Assembly: GCA_008501585.1 (NCBI GenBank)
Contig: QQUN01000079.1
Span: 1 to 64,000 of the forward strand
Direction of reading: 5' to 3'
DNA: 64,000 nucleotides
DNA from: Pseudomonadota bacterium
GTDB lineage: Bacteria > Pseudomonadota > Gammaproteobacteria > Burkholderiales > Rhodocyclaceae
Shown in pieces: positions 18,407 to 26,768 of this stretch (its first letter is position 1; each line of letters starts with the position of its first letter). Below the pieces are notes generated by a model. The model saw only the letters and a program-made list of their open reading frames with translations. It did not search any database and was not told the origin of the DNA. The position numbers and the translations under genes were made by a program.

Positions 18407-19684
18407 ATGAAGATTCATATCGCCAACGGCCGGCTGATCGACCCGGCCCACGAGATCGACCAGCAGGCCGACCTGTTCATTGCCAACGGCAAGATCGTCG
18501 GCATCGGCAGCGCCCCCGACGGCTTTGTCGCCACCCGCCACATCGACGCCACGAACAAGATCGTCTGCCCCGGCCTGGTCGACCTCGCCGCCCGGCTGCG
18601 CGAGCCGGGCTTCGAATACCTCGCCACGCTCGAATCCGAAATGGAAGCGGCCATGGCCGGCGGCGTCACCAGCCTCGCCATTCCGCCCGACACCGACCCG
18701 CCGCTCGACGAGCCCGGCCTGGTCGAGATGCTGTGCTACCGCGCCAAGAAGCTCAACCGCGCCCATGTCTATCCGGTCGGCGCGCTCACCGAGCGGCTCG
18801 AAGGCAAGCGCCTGTCCGAAATGGCCGAGCTGGTCGACGCCGGCTGCGTCGCCTTCAGCCAGGCCAACCACCCGATCACCGATACCCAGGTGCTGTTCTG
18901 CGCGCTGCAGTATGCCGCGACCTTCGGCTACCGGGTCTGGCTGCAACCGATCGCCCCCCGTTTCGCCCGCGAGGGCGTGGCGCACGATGGCGAGGTCGCC
19001 ACCCGGCTCGGCCTGCCCGGCATTCCCACGGCCGCCGAGACCATCGCCCTGTTCACCTATATCGAGCTGGCCCGCCTGACCGGCGCCAAGCTGCACATCA
19101 CGCGGCTGTCGAGCGCCGAAGGGCTCGCTCTGGTCCGCACCGCCAAGGCCGAGGGGCTGGACATCACCTGCGACGTGTCCATCAACCACCTGCACCTGTC
19201 GGACATGGACATCGGTTACTTCAACGCGCACTGCCGGCTCAACCCGCCCCTGCGCAGCCAGCGCGACCGCGACGCCCTGCAGGCCGCCCTCGCCGCCGGT
19301 GATATCGACGCCCTGTGCTCCAACCACTCGCCGGTCGACGACGATGGCAAGCAGGTGCCCTTCTCCGAAGCCGAAGCCGGCGCCACCGGCATCGAACTGC
19401 TCCTGCCGCTGGCGCTCAAATGGGGCCAGGGCCGCCAGCTCAGCCTGCTCGACACCTTGCGCCGCGTCACCATCAACCCGGCGCGGATCATCGGCTCCAA
19501 GGCCGGCCAGCTCAACCTCGGGGCACGGGCCGATGTGTGCATCTTCGACGCCGAGGGCGAAACAACGGTCAGCCGCGAACGCTTGCGCAGCCAGGGGAAG
19601 AACACGCCCTTCCTCGGACTGAACCTCCCCGGCAAGGTGTGCTACACCCTGGTCGAGGGCAAGGTGATGTACGCCGAGCCCTGA
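18407..19684 (+). CDS. pyrX: inactive dihydroorotase-like subunit (PyrC')
   Basis: A 425-residue amidohydrolase-fold protein, 25 bp after pyrB. All metal-site positions of class I dihydroorotases are lost. PGLVDLAARLREPG has Ala61 and Arg63 in place of the HxH pair; FSQANHP replaces FxDDGxP; Gln180, Arg233 and Asn306 (LCSNHSP for ATDHAPH) replace the remaining His, His and Asp. In Pseudomonas the same pyrB-pyrC' pairing makes a dodecameric carbamoyltransferase in which the dead subunit is structural. An active dihydroorotase must be encoded elsewhere. Confidence 0.92.
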   Translation: MKIHIANGRLIDPAHEIDQQADLFIANGKIVGIGSAPDGFVATRHIDATNKIVCPGLVDLAARLREPGFEYLATLESEMEAAMAGGVTSLAIPPDTDPPLDEPGLVEMLCYRAKKLNRAHVYPVGALTERLEGKRLSEMAELVDAGCVAFSQANHPITDTQVLFCALQYAATFGYRVWLQPIAPRFAREGVAHDGEVATRLGLPGIPTAAETIALFTYIELARLTGAKLHITRLSSAEGLALVRTAKAEGLDITCDVSINHLHLSDMDIGYFNAHCRLNPPLRSQRDRDALQAALAAGDIDALCSNHSPVDDDGKQVPFSEAEAGATGIELLLPLALKWGQGRQLSLLDTLRRVTINPARIIGSKAGQLNLGARADVCIFDAEGETTVSRERLRSQGKNTPFLGLNLPGKVCYTLVEGKVMYAEP

Positions 19685-19744
19685 ACGGGCTGGCGGCGCA
19701 AATGTAAAATTGTCTAAAAAGATCCGCGGCAGCGAGCATTTATG

Positions 19745-19773
19745 TTGCAACGCAACACGCATCGTTCTATAGT
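19745..19773 (+). promoter_or_regulatory. sigma70-type promoter of a small RNA candidate
   Basis: TTGCAA at 19745-19750 and TATAGT at 19768-19773 are separated by exactly 17 bases. This is one of the best vegetative promoter matches in the window. It lies downstream of the pyrC' stop and no plus-strand gene follows, so the transcript would run only to the terminator about 70 bases on. Confidence 0.6.
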
Positions 19774-19779
19774 GGAACC

Positions 19780-19848
19780 GTCTCCTCCGCGCCAAAGAAC
19801 TTCTTAGTGTGGATTCAAGCCCGAGCCTCTGGCCTCGGGCTTTTTTTA
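19780..19848 (+). ncRNA. candidate small RNA (~69 nt)
   Basis: A transcript starting about 7 bases after the TATAGT box would run through a C/U-rich 5' part (TCTCCTCCGCGCC, complementary to Shine-Dalgarno sequences) and end in a strong hairpin followed by eight U. There is no open reading frame of note. This is the usual build of an Hfq-type regulatory RNA. I do not recognise a known family. An alternative is that the hairpin only terminates the pyr operon. Confidence 0.5.
19817..19848 (+). terminator. Rho-independent terminator
   Basis: Arms AAGCCCGAG (19817-19825) and CTCGGGCTT (19834-19842) form a 9-bp stem with a short loop, followed by a run of T to 19847. The T run is only on the plus strand, so it ends plus-strand transcripts: the small RNA candidate and any read-through from the pyr operon. 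The acyl-CoA synthetase gene ends just beyond it from the other side. Confidence 0.85.
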
Positions 19849-19866
19849 TGCCCCGGCGCGCCCGCC

Positions 19867-21513
19867 TTAGGTTTTGCCCGCCCGCTCGGCCTCGCGCAGG
19901 CGCAGCACACGCCGCTGCACCTTGCCGGTGGTGGTCATCGGCAAGGCATCGAGGAACTCGATTTCCTTCGGATACTCGTAGGGCGCCAGTTGGCCGCGCA
20001 CATGCTGCTGCAGCGCGTCAACCAGCGCCGGGCTGGCCGAAAAGCCTTCGGCCAACACCACGAAGGCCTTCACCACCGCCCCGCGCTCGGGATCGGGCTT
20101 GGGCACCACGGCCGCATTGGCCACGGCCGGATGCTTGACCAGGCAGTTCTCCACCTCGCCCGGGCCGATCCGGTAACCCGCCGCCTTGAACACATCATCC
20201 GCCCGGCCCTTGTACCAGAGGTAGCCGTCGGCATCCTGGGTGGCCAGATCACCCGTGCGACACCAGCCGTCGGTGTACTTGCGCGCGGTCGCCTCGGGGT
20301 TTTTCCAGTAACCGAGGAAGAACACCGGGTCCGGGTCGCCGTGGATATCGTTGCGATGGACCGCCACCTCCCCCTCCTCACCCGGCGGCAGCACCTGCCC
20401 GGCATCGTCGATCACCGCCACGCGGTGCCCCGGGTAGGCCCGCCCCATGGAGCCGGGCCGCGCCGGCCACTCGGTGGCGCTGTTGCCGACGATGTAGTTG
20501 ATCTCGGTCTGACCGAACATCTCATTGACCGTCACCCCCAGCGCCTGCTGGCACCAGCCGAACACCGCATCGCCCACCGCCTCGCCGGCGCTCATGATGG
20601 CCCGCAGGTGCAGGTCGAACCGGGTGCGCGGGGCGGGAAAGGCTTTCATCATCGCCTTGAGCGCGGTCGGGAACAGAAAGGTGTGGGTCACCCGGTAGCG
20701 CGCCATCAGCGAAAACGCCGTCTCGGGCGAGAAGCGGCCGCTGAAGGCAACGATCGGCTGGCCGAAGTAGAGCGTGGGCAGCAGCGCGTCCCACAGACCA
20801 CCGGTCCACGCCCAGTCGGCGGGCGACCAGAACACCGCATCCACTTGCGGAAAACCGTTCTGGCTGGCGACGAAGCCCGGCAGGTTGCCCAGCATGGCCC
20901 GGTGCGGCACCAGCGCCCCCTTGGGCGCGCCGGTGGTGCCGCTGGTGTAGATCAGCACCGCCGGGTCGTCCGGCGCGGTGACTTCGCTGGGAAACTCGTC
21001 GCTCGCCGCCGCCAGCAGGGCCGCCCAGTCCAGTGCGTCGGGCGCCGCGCAGTCGACACACACCAGCGTCGTCAGCGCCGGGCACTCGCCACGCACGGCG
21101 GCCAGGCTGTCGACACCCCGGCTGTCGACCAGCGCCGCCACGGCGCCACTGTCCTGCAGCCGGTAGGCCATGGCCTCCGGGCCGAACAGCGTCGACAAGG
21201 GCATGGCGACGGCACCGAGCTGGAAGATCGCGATCAGCGACACCGCAGCCTCGAAGCGCTGCGGCATCACCATGGCCACCCGGTCGCCCGCCTGGATGCC
21301 GCGTGCGCGCAGCGCGTTCGACAGCCGGTTGGCCGCCTGCATCAGGTCGATATAGCTGTGGCTGGCGGCGTTGCCGTCGGCGTCTTCGGCGAGAATGGCC
21401 GTTCGCTCGGGCGCATCGGCCCAGCGCCGGCAGCAGGCATCGGCAATATTGAACGCGTGAGGAATCTTCCAGCGGTGCGCCGCATAGCGCTCTGCGTAAT
21501 GATCCTGAACCAT
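19867..21513 (-). CDS. AMP-dependent acyl-CoA synthetase
   Basis: A 548-residue ANL-superfamily ligase. The P-loop reads LIYTSGTTGAPKGALVPH, followed by WTGGLWDALLPTLYFGQP, the A5 motif NEMFGQTEINYIVGN, GWCRTGDLATQDADGYLWYKGRADD and the catalytic lysine near the end in TTTGKVQRRVLR. It activates a carboxylic acid as acyl-AMP, then acyl-CoA. The sequence looks like the medium-chain/acetyl-CoA-synthetase-like branch, but the substrate is not readable. It stands alone, convergent to the small RNA region. Confidence 0.9.
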   Translation of the reverse strand: MVQDHYAERYAAHRWKIPHAFNIADACCRRWADAPERTAILAEDADGNAASHSYIDLMQAANRLSNALRARGIQAGDRVAMVMPQRFEAAVSLIAIFQLGAVAMPLSTLFGPEAMAYRLQDSGAVAALVDSRGVDSLAAVRGECPALTTLVCVDCAAPDALDWAALLAAASDEFPSEVTAPDDPAVLIYTSGTTGAPKGALVPHRAMLGNLPGFVASQNGFPQVDAVFWSPADWAWTGGLWDALLPTLYFGQPIVAFSGRFSPETAFSLMARYRVTHTFLFPTALKAMMKAFPAPRTRFDLHLRAIMSAGEAVGDAVFGWCQQALGVTVNEMFGQTEINYIVGNSATEWPARPGSMGRAYPGHRVAVIDDAGQVLPPGEEGEVAVHRNDIHGDPDPVFFLGYWKNPEATARKYTDGWCRTGDLATQDADGYLWYKGRADDVFKAAGYRIGPGEVENCLVKHPAVANAAVVPKPDPERGAVVKAFVVLAEGFSASPALVDALQQHVRGQLAPYEYPKEIEFLDALPMTTTGKVQRRVLRLREAERAGKT

Positions 21514-21569
21514 GCACCACCTCCGTCAATACACTGCCATGGCATGCAGCGTATCACGGCGGCGGGACG

Positions 21570-21866
21570 CTATCCGAGCGCGCGCAAACGCGCCTGCAGC
21601 GCGGCATCGGCGCCGTCGAGCCGCACCCGCTTGGTCCGCGCGCTCTGCCCGCTGAGCAGCGTGACGGCACGCTTGGGCAAGCCGCAGTAGCCGGCCAGAA
21701 ACGCCAGCAGCGCGGCGTTGGCCTTGCCGTCGACCGGTGGCGCGGCGAGGCGCAGCTTCATCGCCTCGCCGTGCAGGCCGACAAACTCGGTGAGCTTCGC
21801 ATTCGGCTGGACATGCAGACTGAGGATCAGCGCGCCGTCGGCCTCGGCGCGCAGCCACGCGCTCAT
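21570..21866 (-). CDS. yggU: DUF167 (YggU) family protein
   Basis: A 98-residue protein of the small DUF167/UPF0235 family, function unknown. It shows LSLHVQPNAKLTEFVGLHGEAMKLRLAAPPVDGKANAALLAFLA and the LLSGQSARTKRVRL C-terminal segment, all family features. Its ATG overlaps the yggT stop (ATGA). The frame stays open upstream inside yggT, but that part is a shadow. Confidence 0.9.
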   Translation of the reverse strand: MSAWLRAEADGALILSLHVQPNAKLTEFVGLHGEAMKLRLAAPPVDGKANAALLAFLAGYCGLPKRAVTLLSGQSARTKRVRLDGADAALQARLRALG

Positions 21867-22444
21867 CAGGAGAACATCATCCCCGAGAAGCCGGCCGCAA
21901 AATTGGACAGCAGCATGAGCACGATCTGCAGCAACAGCAGCAGGATCAGCGGCGAGATGTCGACATTGGCAATCGGCGGGATCACCTTGCGCAGCGGGCG
22001 CAGGAACGGTGACGACAGGCTGTAGAACAGCGGCGCCATCGGCGCATGCGGATTGACCCACGAGAACACCGCCGAGATCAACACGATGCCGATCACCATG
22101 TACACCATCATCTTGAGCAGGCCGACCAGGCCAACGCCCCACAGGCCCAGCAACAAGGCCGCCGGATTGCCGTCCAGGCTGGCGCCGAAGAGCATCGCCT
22201 GGAAGAACACCAGCACGGTCTGGATCACCCAGGCCGGCAGCAGGCTGGCCAGGTCGAGCCCGAACAGGCCGGGCAGCACCCGGCGCAGCGGACGCACGCA
22301 CCAGTCGGTGGTGGCCAGCACGAACTGGCCGAGCTGGTTGTGAAAGCTCACCCGCTGCCACTGCATGAAGAAGCGCGCCAGCAGCATCAGCGTGGCAAAA
22401 CTGGCCGCCGCTTCGATGATGAAGAGAAAGAGGTTGGACATCAT
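21866..22444 (-). CDS. yggT: YggT family membrane protein
   Basis: A 192-residue inner-membrane protein with two YggT repeats. Each repeat has hydrophobic helices followed by a conserved LxxPLRxxxP segment (VRPLRRVLPGL near 55, FLRPLRKVIPPI near 150). Function is not settled; the family has been linked to osmotic resistance and is usually beside proC and yggS, as here. It is 19 bp after proC. Confidence 0.9.
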   Translation of the reverse strand: MMSNLFLFIIEAAASFATLMLLARFFMQWQRVSFHNQLGQFVLATTDWCVRPLRRVLPGLFGLDLASLLPAWVIQTVLVFFQAMLFGASLDGNPAALLLGLWGVGLVGLLKMMVYMVIGIVLISAVFSWVNPHAPMAPLFYSLSSPFLRPLRKVIPPIANVDISPLILLLLLQIVLMLLSNFAAGFSGMMFS

Positions 22445-22463
22445 GGACTCTGGCCCTCCGCGC

Positions 22464-23288
22464 TCAGTCGGCGCCCAGGGCGTCGCCCAGCGCCTTGCCC
22501 CGCGCCTCGGCGGCGTCGACCGCCCGGCCGATCAGGCCCAGCAGATCGCCCTCGGCCATCACCGCCAGCGCCGCCGCGGTGGTGCCGCCCTTGGAGGTGA
22601 CCCGCTCGCGCAGCACCGCCGGGCTCTCGTCGCTGCCGGCGGCCAGCTGTGCCGCCCCCAGCACGGTGCCGATGGCCAGCTTGCGCGCGGTGTCGGCGTC
22701 GAAACCCAGCGACACGCCGGCCGCCTCCAGCGCTTCGATGAAGTGGAACACATAGGCCGGGCCGCTGCCCGACACCGCGGTAACCGCATCCATCTGCGCC
22801 TCGTCGGCAATCCACACGATCTCGCCCACCGAGGCCAGCACCTGCCCCACGGCCTCACGCTCTGCCGCGCTGACCGAGGCATCGGCAAACAGGCCGGTCA
22901 CACCGGCGCCAATCAGGGCCGGGGTGTTGGGCATGCAGCGCACCAGCCGGGTATAGCCGCCCAGCCAGCGCGCCATGTCGCCAAGGCGCAGCCCGGCGGC
23001 GATGCTCACCACCACCTGGCCACTGAGCTTGCCCGCCGCCGGCGCCAGCGCCTCGCGCATCTGCTGCGGCTTGACCGCCAGCACGAGCAGGTCGCAGGCC
23101 AGCGCGTCGGCATCGAGCGCGGCATGGGTGCGCACCCCGAAGCGCTCGGCCAGCCGTGCACGCCCCTCGGCCTGCAGTTCGACCACGGCGATATCCGCCG
23201 CCGCATAGCCCTTGGCCAGCATCCCGCCGATCAAGGCAGTGGCCATGTTGCCACCGCCCACAAAACAGATTTTCATAGTCGATTCCAT
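22464..23288 (-). CDS. proC: pyrroline-5-carboxylate reductase
   Basis: A 274-residue NADPH-dependent enzyme of the last step of proline synthesis. The Rossmann motif is CFVGGGNMATALIGGML; then VLAVKPQQMREAL, VRCMPNTPALIGAGVTGLFA, AVSGSGPAYVFHFIEALEAAGVSLGF and the C-terminal TSKGGTTAAAL. The start at 23288 has GAGGTG 9 bases upstream. ATG 23276 (MKICFVG) is a close alternative and matches the usual N-terminus. Confidence 0.96.
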   Translation of the reverse strand: MESTMKICFVGGGNMATALIGGMLAKGYAAADIAVVELQAEGRARLAERFGVRTHAALDADALACDLLVLAVKPQQMREALAPAAGKLSGQVVVSIAAGLRLGDMARWLGGYTRLVRCMPNTPALIGAGVTGLFADASVSAAEREAVGQVLASVGEIVWIADEAQMDAVTAVSGSGPAYVFHFIEALEAAGVSLGFDADTARKLAIGTVLGAAQLAAGSDESPAVLRERVTSKGGTTAAALAVMAEGDLLGLIGRAVDAAEARGKALGDALGAD

Positions 23289-23300
23289 TAATTGAACACC

Positions 23301-23984
23301 TCAGTGGCGCGCGCCGAAAATGGCGGTGCCAATGCGAACGATGGTCGCCCCTTCGGCGATGGCCGCTTCCAGATCGTGCGACATGCCCATCGACAGGGTA
23401 TCGAGCGCCAGGCCGGCCGCGTTCAGCGCGTCGCGCTGCTCGCGCAGGCCGGCGAAGCGGCAGCGCAGGAGGGCCGCGTCGTCGGTCGGCTCGGGGATCG
23501 CCATCAAACCACGCAGCCGCAGCCCCGGCAAGGCGCTCACGGCCTGGGCGAGCGCCGGCAACGCCTCGGGGGCGACGCCGCTCTTGCTCGCCTCGCCGCT
23601 GACGTTCACCTGCAGACACACATTGAGCGGCGGCCGTGCCGGGTCGCGCTGGGCCGACAGGCGCTCGGCGATCTTCAGCCGGTCGACGCTGTGCACCCAG
23701 TCAAAGGCGTTGGCCACCAGCCGGGTCTTGTTACTCTGCAGCGGACCGATGAAGTGCCACTCGAGCCCACGCCCACCCAGGGCCGCGGCCTTGTCCGAGC
23801 CCTCGGGCACATAGTTTTCTCCGAATGCCCGCTGCCCCGCGTCGGCCGCCTCGGCCACGCACTCGGCGGGCCAGGTCTTGCTCACCGCCAGCAGCCGGAC
23901 GTCATCCGGGCGGCGTCCGCAGGCCTGCGCGGCCGCGGCAATGCGCGCGATCACGGCTTGCAAGTTGGATGCGATTGATGTCAT
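23301..23984 (-). CDS. yggS: YggS family PLP homeostasis protein
   Basis: A 227-residue single-domain PLP-binding protein (PROSC/YggS). It has VRLLAVSKTWPAECV with the PLP lysine, FGENYVPEG, WHFIGPLQSNKTRLVA, CLQVNVSGEASKSGV, LSMGMSHDLEAAIAEGATIVRIGTAIFG. The family controls free PLP levels rather than catalysing a reaction. It leads the operon yggS-proC-yggT-yggU and is divergent from pilT. Confidence 0.95.
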   Translation of the reverse strand: MTSIASNLQAVIARIAAAAQACGRRPDDVRLLAVSKTWPAECVAEAADAGQRAFGENYVPEGSDKAAALGGRGLEWHFIGPLQSNKTRLVANAFDWVHSVDRLKIAERLSAQRDPARPPLNVCLQVNVSGEASKSGVAPEALPALAQAVSALPGLRLRGLMAIPEPTDDAALLRCRFAGLREQRDALNAAGLALDTLSMGMSHDLEAAIAEGATIVRIGTAIFGARH

Positions 23985-24111
23985 ATAGAAATCGATTTGC
24001 CCCGGGTGTGCCGTAAATCTAAAGATCCCGCGGGAATGGCCGAAAAATTATAGCACCGCACTTTTTGGCGCCTGCGCCACCGCCCTCATCACGCAGCCTC
24101 GACGACACCCC

Positions 24112-25155
24112 ATGGACATCACAGAACTGCTCGCCTTCTCGGTCAAGAACCAGGCCTCCGACCTCCACCTGTCTTCCGGCCTGCCGCCGATGATCCGTGT
24201 GCACGGCGACGTGCGGCGCATCAACCTGCCCGCCATGGAACACAAAGACGTCCACGCCATGGTGTACGACATCATGAACGACGGCCAGCGCAAGCACTAC
24301 GAGGAATTCCTCGAGGTCGACTTTTCGTTCTCGGTGCCCAACCTGGCGCGCTTCCGGGTCAACGCCTTCAACCAGGAGCGTGGCGCCGCCGCCGTGTTCC
24401 GGACCATTCCGTCCAAGGTGCTGACGCTCGAAGACCTCAACGCGCCCAAGATCTTCAAGGAAGTGGCCGAACAACCGCGCGGCATCGTGCTGGTCACCGG
24501 GCCGACCGGCTCGGGCAAATCGACCACGCTGGCCGCCATGGTCGACTATGTGAACACCAACCAGTACGGCCACATCCTGACCATCGAAGACCCGATCGAA
24601 TTCGTGCACGAGGCCAAGCGCTGCCTGATCAACCAGCGCGAAGTCGCCCGCGACACCATCTCCTTCAACAACGCGCTGCGCTCCGCCCTGCGTGAAGACC
24701 CCGACGTGATCCTGGTCGGCGAGTTGCGCGACCTCGAAACCATCCGCCTCGCCCTCACCGCCGCCGAAACCGGCCACCTCGTGTTCGGCACGCTGCACAC
24801 CTCCTCCGCCGCCAAGACCATCGACCGTATCGTCGACGTCTTCCCGGCCGAAGAAAAAGACATGGTGCGCGCCATGCTGTCCGAATCGCTGCGCGCCGTC
24901 ATCGCCCAGACCCTGCTCAAGACCAAGGACGGCAAGGGCCGCGTCGCCGCGCACGAGATCATGATCGGCACCCCCGCCATCCGCAACCTGATCCGCGAGA
25001 ACAAGATCGCCCAGATGTATTCGGCCATCCAGACCGGCCAGAACGTCGGCATGCAGACCCTCGACCAGTGCCTGGCCGACCTGGTCCGGCGCAACCTGGT
25101 GTCCTCCGCCGAAGCGCGCATCCGCGCCCAGAACAAAGACAACTTCGCTGGCTGA
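24112..25155 (+). CDS. pilT: type IV pilus retraction ATPase PilT
   Basis: A 347-residue hexameric secretion-type ATPase that powers pilus disassembly. It shows the N-terminal ITELLAFSVKNQASDLHLSSG, Walker A GPTGSGKSTTLAAM, the Asp box (LTIEDPIEFVHE), Walker B (REDPDVILVGELRD), the His box (ETGHLVFGTLHTSSAAKTIDRIVD) and the C-terminal AIRNLIRENKIAQMYS retraction motif. Followed by pilU after 40 bp. Confidence 0.97.
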   Translation: MDITELLAFSVKNQASDLHLSSGLPPMIRVHGDVRRINLPAMEHKDVHAMVYDIMNDGQRKHYEEFLEVDFSFSVPNLARFRVNAFNQERGAAAVFRTIPSKVLTLEDLNAPKIFKEVAEQPRGIVLVTGPTGSGKSTTLAAMVDYVNTNQYGHILTIEDPIEFVHEAKRCLINQREVARDTISFNNALRSALREDPDVILVGELRDLETIRLALTAAETGHLVFGTLHTSSAAKTIDRIVDVFPAEEKDMVRAMLSESLRAVIAQTLLKTKDGKGRVAAHEIMIGTPAIRNLIRENKIAQMYSAIQTGQNVGMQTLDQCLADLVRRNLVSSAEARIRAQNKDNFAG

Positions 25156-25195
25156 CCCGCGCAGCCAGCCCAACCCAAACTGACCGGAACGCACG

Positions 25196-26329
25196 ATGGA
25201 ACGCGATCAAGCCCTCAAATTCATGCAGGACCTGCTGCGCCTCATGGTGCAGAAAAAAGGCTCCGACCTGTTCATCACCTCCGGCTTCCCGCCCGCGATC
25301 AAGATCGACGGCCGCATCGTGCCGCAGTCGAACCAGATCCTCACGCCCCAGCACACCACCGAACTGGCGCGGGCGATCATGAACGACCGCCAGGCCGCCG
25401 ACTTCGAATCCACCAAGGAATGCAACTTCGCCATCTCGCCGGCAGGCATCGGCCGCTTCCGCGCCAACGCCTTCGTCCAGCAAGGCCGCGTCGGCTGCGT
25501 ACTGCGGACCATCGCCCAGACCATCCCGACCTTCGACGAGCTCGGCCTGCCCGCCGTGCTCAAGGACATCGCCATGGCCAAGCGCGGCCTGGTGATCTTC
25601 GTCGGCGGCACCGGCACCGGTAAAACCACCTCGCTGGCCGCGATGGTCGACTTCCGCAACGAGCACAGCTACGGCCACATCATCACCGTCGAAGACCCGA
25701 TCGAGTACGTGCACCAGCACAAGAACTGCATCGTCACCCAGCGTGAAGTCGGCATCGACACCGACGACTGGGACGCCGCCCTCAAGAACACCCTGCGCCA
25801 GGCCCCCGACGTGATCCTGATGGGCGAAATCCGCGACCGCGAAACCATGGACCACGCCATCGCCTTCGCCGAAACCGGTCACCTGTGCCTGGCCACCCTG
25901 CACGCCAACAGCGCCAACCAGGCCATCGACCGGATCATCAACTTCTTCCCCGAAGAGCGCCGCCAGCAACTGCTGATGGACCTCTCGCTCAACCTGCGCT
26001 CCATGATCTCGCAGCGCCTGCTGCCCATGGTCGGCCGCAAGGGCCGTGTACCGGCCGTCGAGATCCTGCTCAACTCGCCGCTCATCTCCGACCTGATCTT
26101 CAAGGGCGAAGTGTCCGAAATCAAGGAAGTCATGAAGCGCTCCACCGAGCTCGGCATGCAGACCTTCGACCAGTCCCTGTTCCGCCTGTACGAAGACGAA
26201 CTCATCAGCTACGAAGACGCCCTGCGCAACGCCGACTCGGTCAACGACCTGCGCCTGCAGATCAAGCTCAACAGCAAACACGGCGACAAGGACCTCAACG
26301 CGGGGATTCAGAACCTCGATATTGTGTGA
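25196..26329 (+). CDS. pilU: PilT-like ATPase PilU
   Basis: A 377-residue paralogue of PilT that assists retraction under load. Walker A is GGTGTGKTTSLAAM, Walker B is QAPDVILMGEIRDRETMD, and the His box ETGHLCLATLHANSANQAIDRI is intact. The C-terminus is longer than in PilT (LRLQIKLNSKHGDKD...), as expected for PilU. A likely two-gene operon with pilT. The stop is followed directly by tandem GC-rich repeats. Confidence 0.95.
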   Translation: MERDQALKFMQDLLRLMVQKKGSDLFITSGFPPAIKIDGRIVPQSNQILTPQHTTELARAIMNDRQAADFESTKECNFAISPAGIGRFRANAFVQQGRVGCVLRTIAQTIPTFDELGLPAVLKDIAMAKRGLVIFVGGTGTGKTTSLAAMVDFRNEHSYGHIITVEDPIEYVHQHKNCIVTQREVGIDTDDWDAALKNTLRQAPDVILMGEIRDRETMDHAIAFAETGHLCLATLHANSANQAIDRIINFFPEERRQQLLMDLSLNLRSMISQRLLPMVGRKGRVPAVEILLNSPLISDLIFKGEVSEIKEVMKRSTELGMQTFDQSLFRLYEDELISYEDALRNADSVNDLRLQIKLNSKHGDKDLNAGIQNLDIV

Positions 26330-26335
26330 GTGTGA

Positions 26336-26574
26336 GCCCCCACGCTCACTGCGTTCGCTGCCCCCCGAGGGGGCGGCGCCCGCCTTGGGGCGGCCCTGCG
26401 GGCGGGCGGTGTTTAGCCCCAACGCACGCTTGCGCTCGCTGCCCTCCGAGGGGGCGGCGCCCGCCTTGGGGCGGCCTGGCGGGGAGTTTTACGACCCCCA
26501 CGCTCACTGCGTTCGCTGCCCCCCGAGGGGGCCGCGCCCACCTCGGGGCAGCCCGGCGGCGGGCGGTGTTTGAC
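26336..26574 (+). repeat. three tandem ~78-bp GC-rich repeats
   Basis: Three head-to-tail units (about 26336-26415, 26417-26493 and 26495-26574). Each has CCCCACGCTCACTGCGTTCGC or a variant, then CCGAGGGGGCGGCGCCCGCC and a Gly-codon-like GGCGG tail. Inside each unit the CCGAGG/CCTTGG and GGCGGCGCC elements can pair. They lie directly after pilU and may act as its transcription stop or as a nucleoid or RNA structure. There is no spacer, so this is not a CRISPR array. The rest of the gap to 26768 holds a REP-like palindrome at 26716-26738 and nothing else recognised. Confidence 0.75.
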
Positions 26575-26715
26575 CCAACCATCCGCTTGGCACCAGGTCG
26601 GCTGCCCCATGTCGGGCGGGCTTTAACCCGCCAATGCGCCGCGACCGAACCGCAGTTTCGTAGGGAGGGCAGCTCCGCTGCCCACGCGTTCATCCGAGGC
26701 GATCACCGCGCAACG

Positions 26716-26738
26716 GTGGGCACCGGGTGCCCACTCTA
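26716..26738. repeat. REP-like palindrome GTGGGCAC..GTGCCCAC
   Basis: Arms GTGGGCAC and GTGCCCAC around CGG, followed by CTAC. The same design recurs at 30474-30498, 53565-53590 and, as a variant, 55345-55370. It lies in the gap between pilU and the LysE gene. Confidence 0.6.
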
Positions 26739-26768
26739 CGAAATCGCTGGCCACATCTACCCCGGACT

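Noticed and set aside
26336-26574. CRISPR array
   Set aside because: The three ~78-bp repeat units adjoin each other with no unique spacers, and no cas genes are near.
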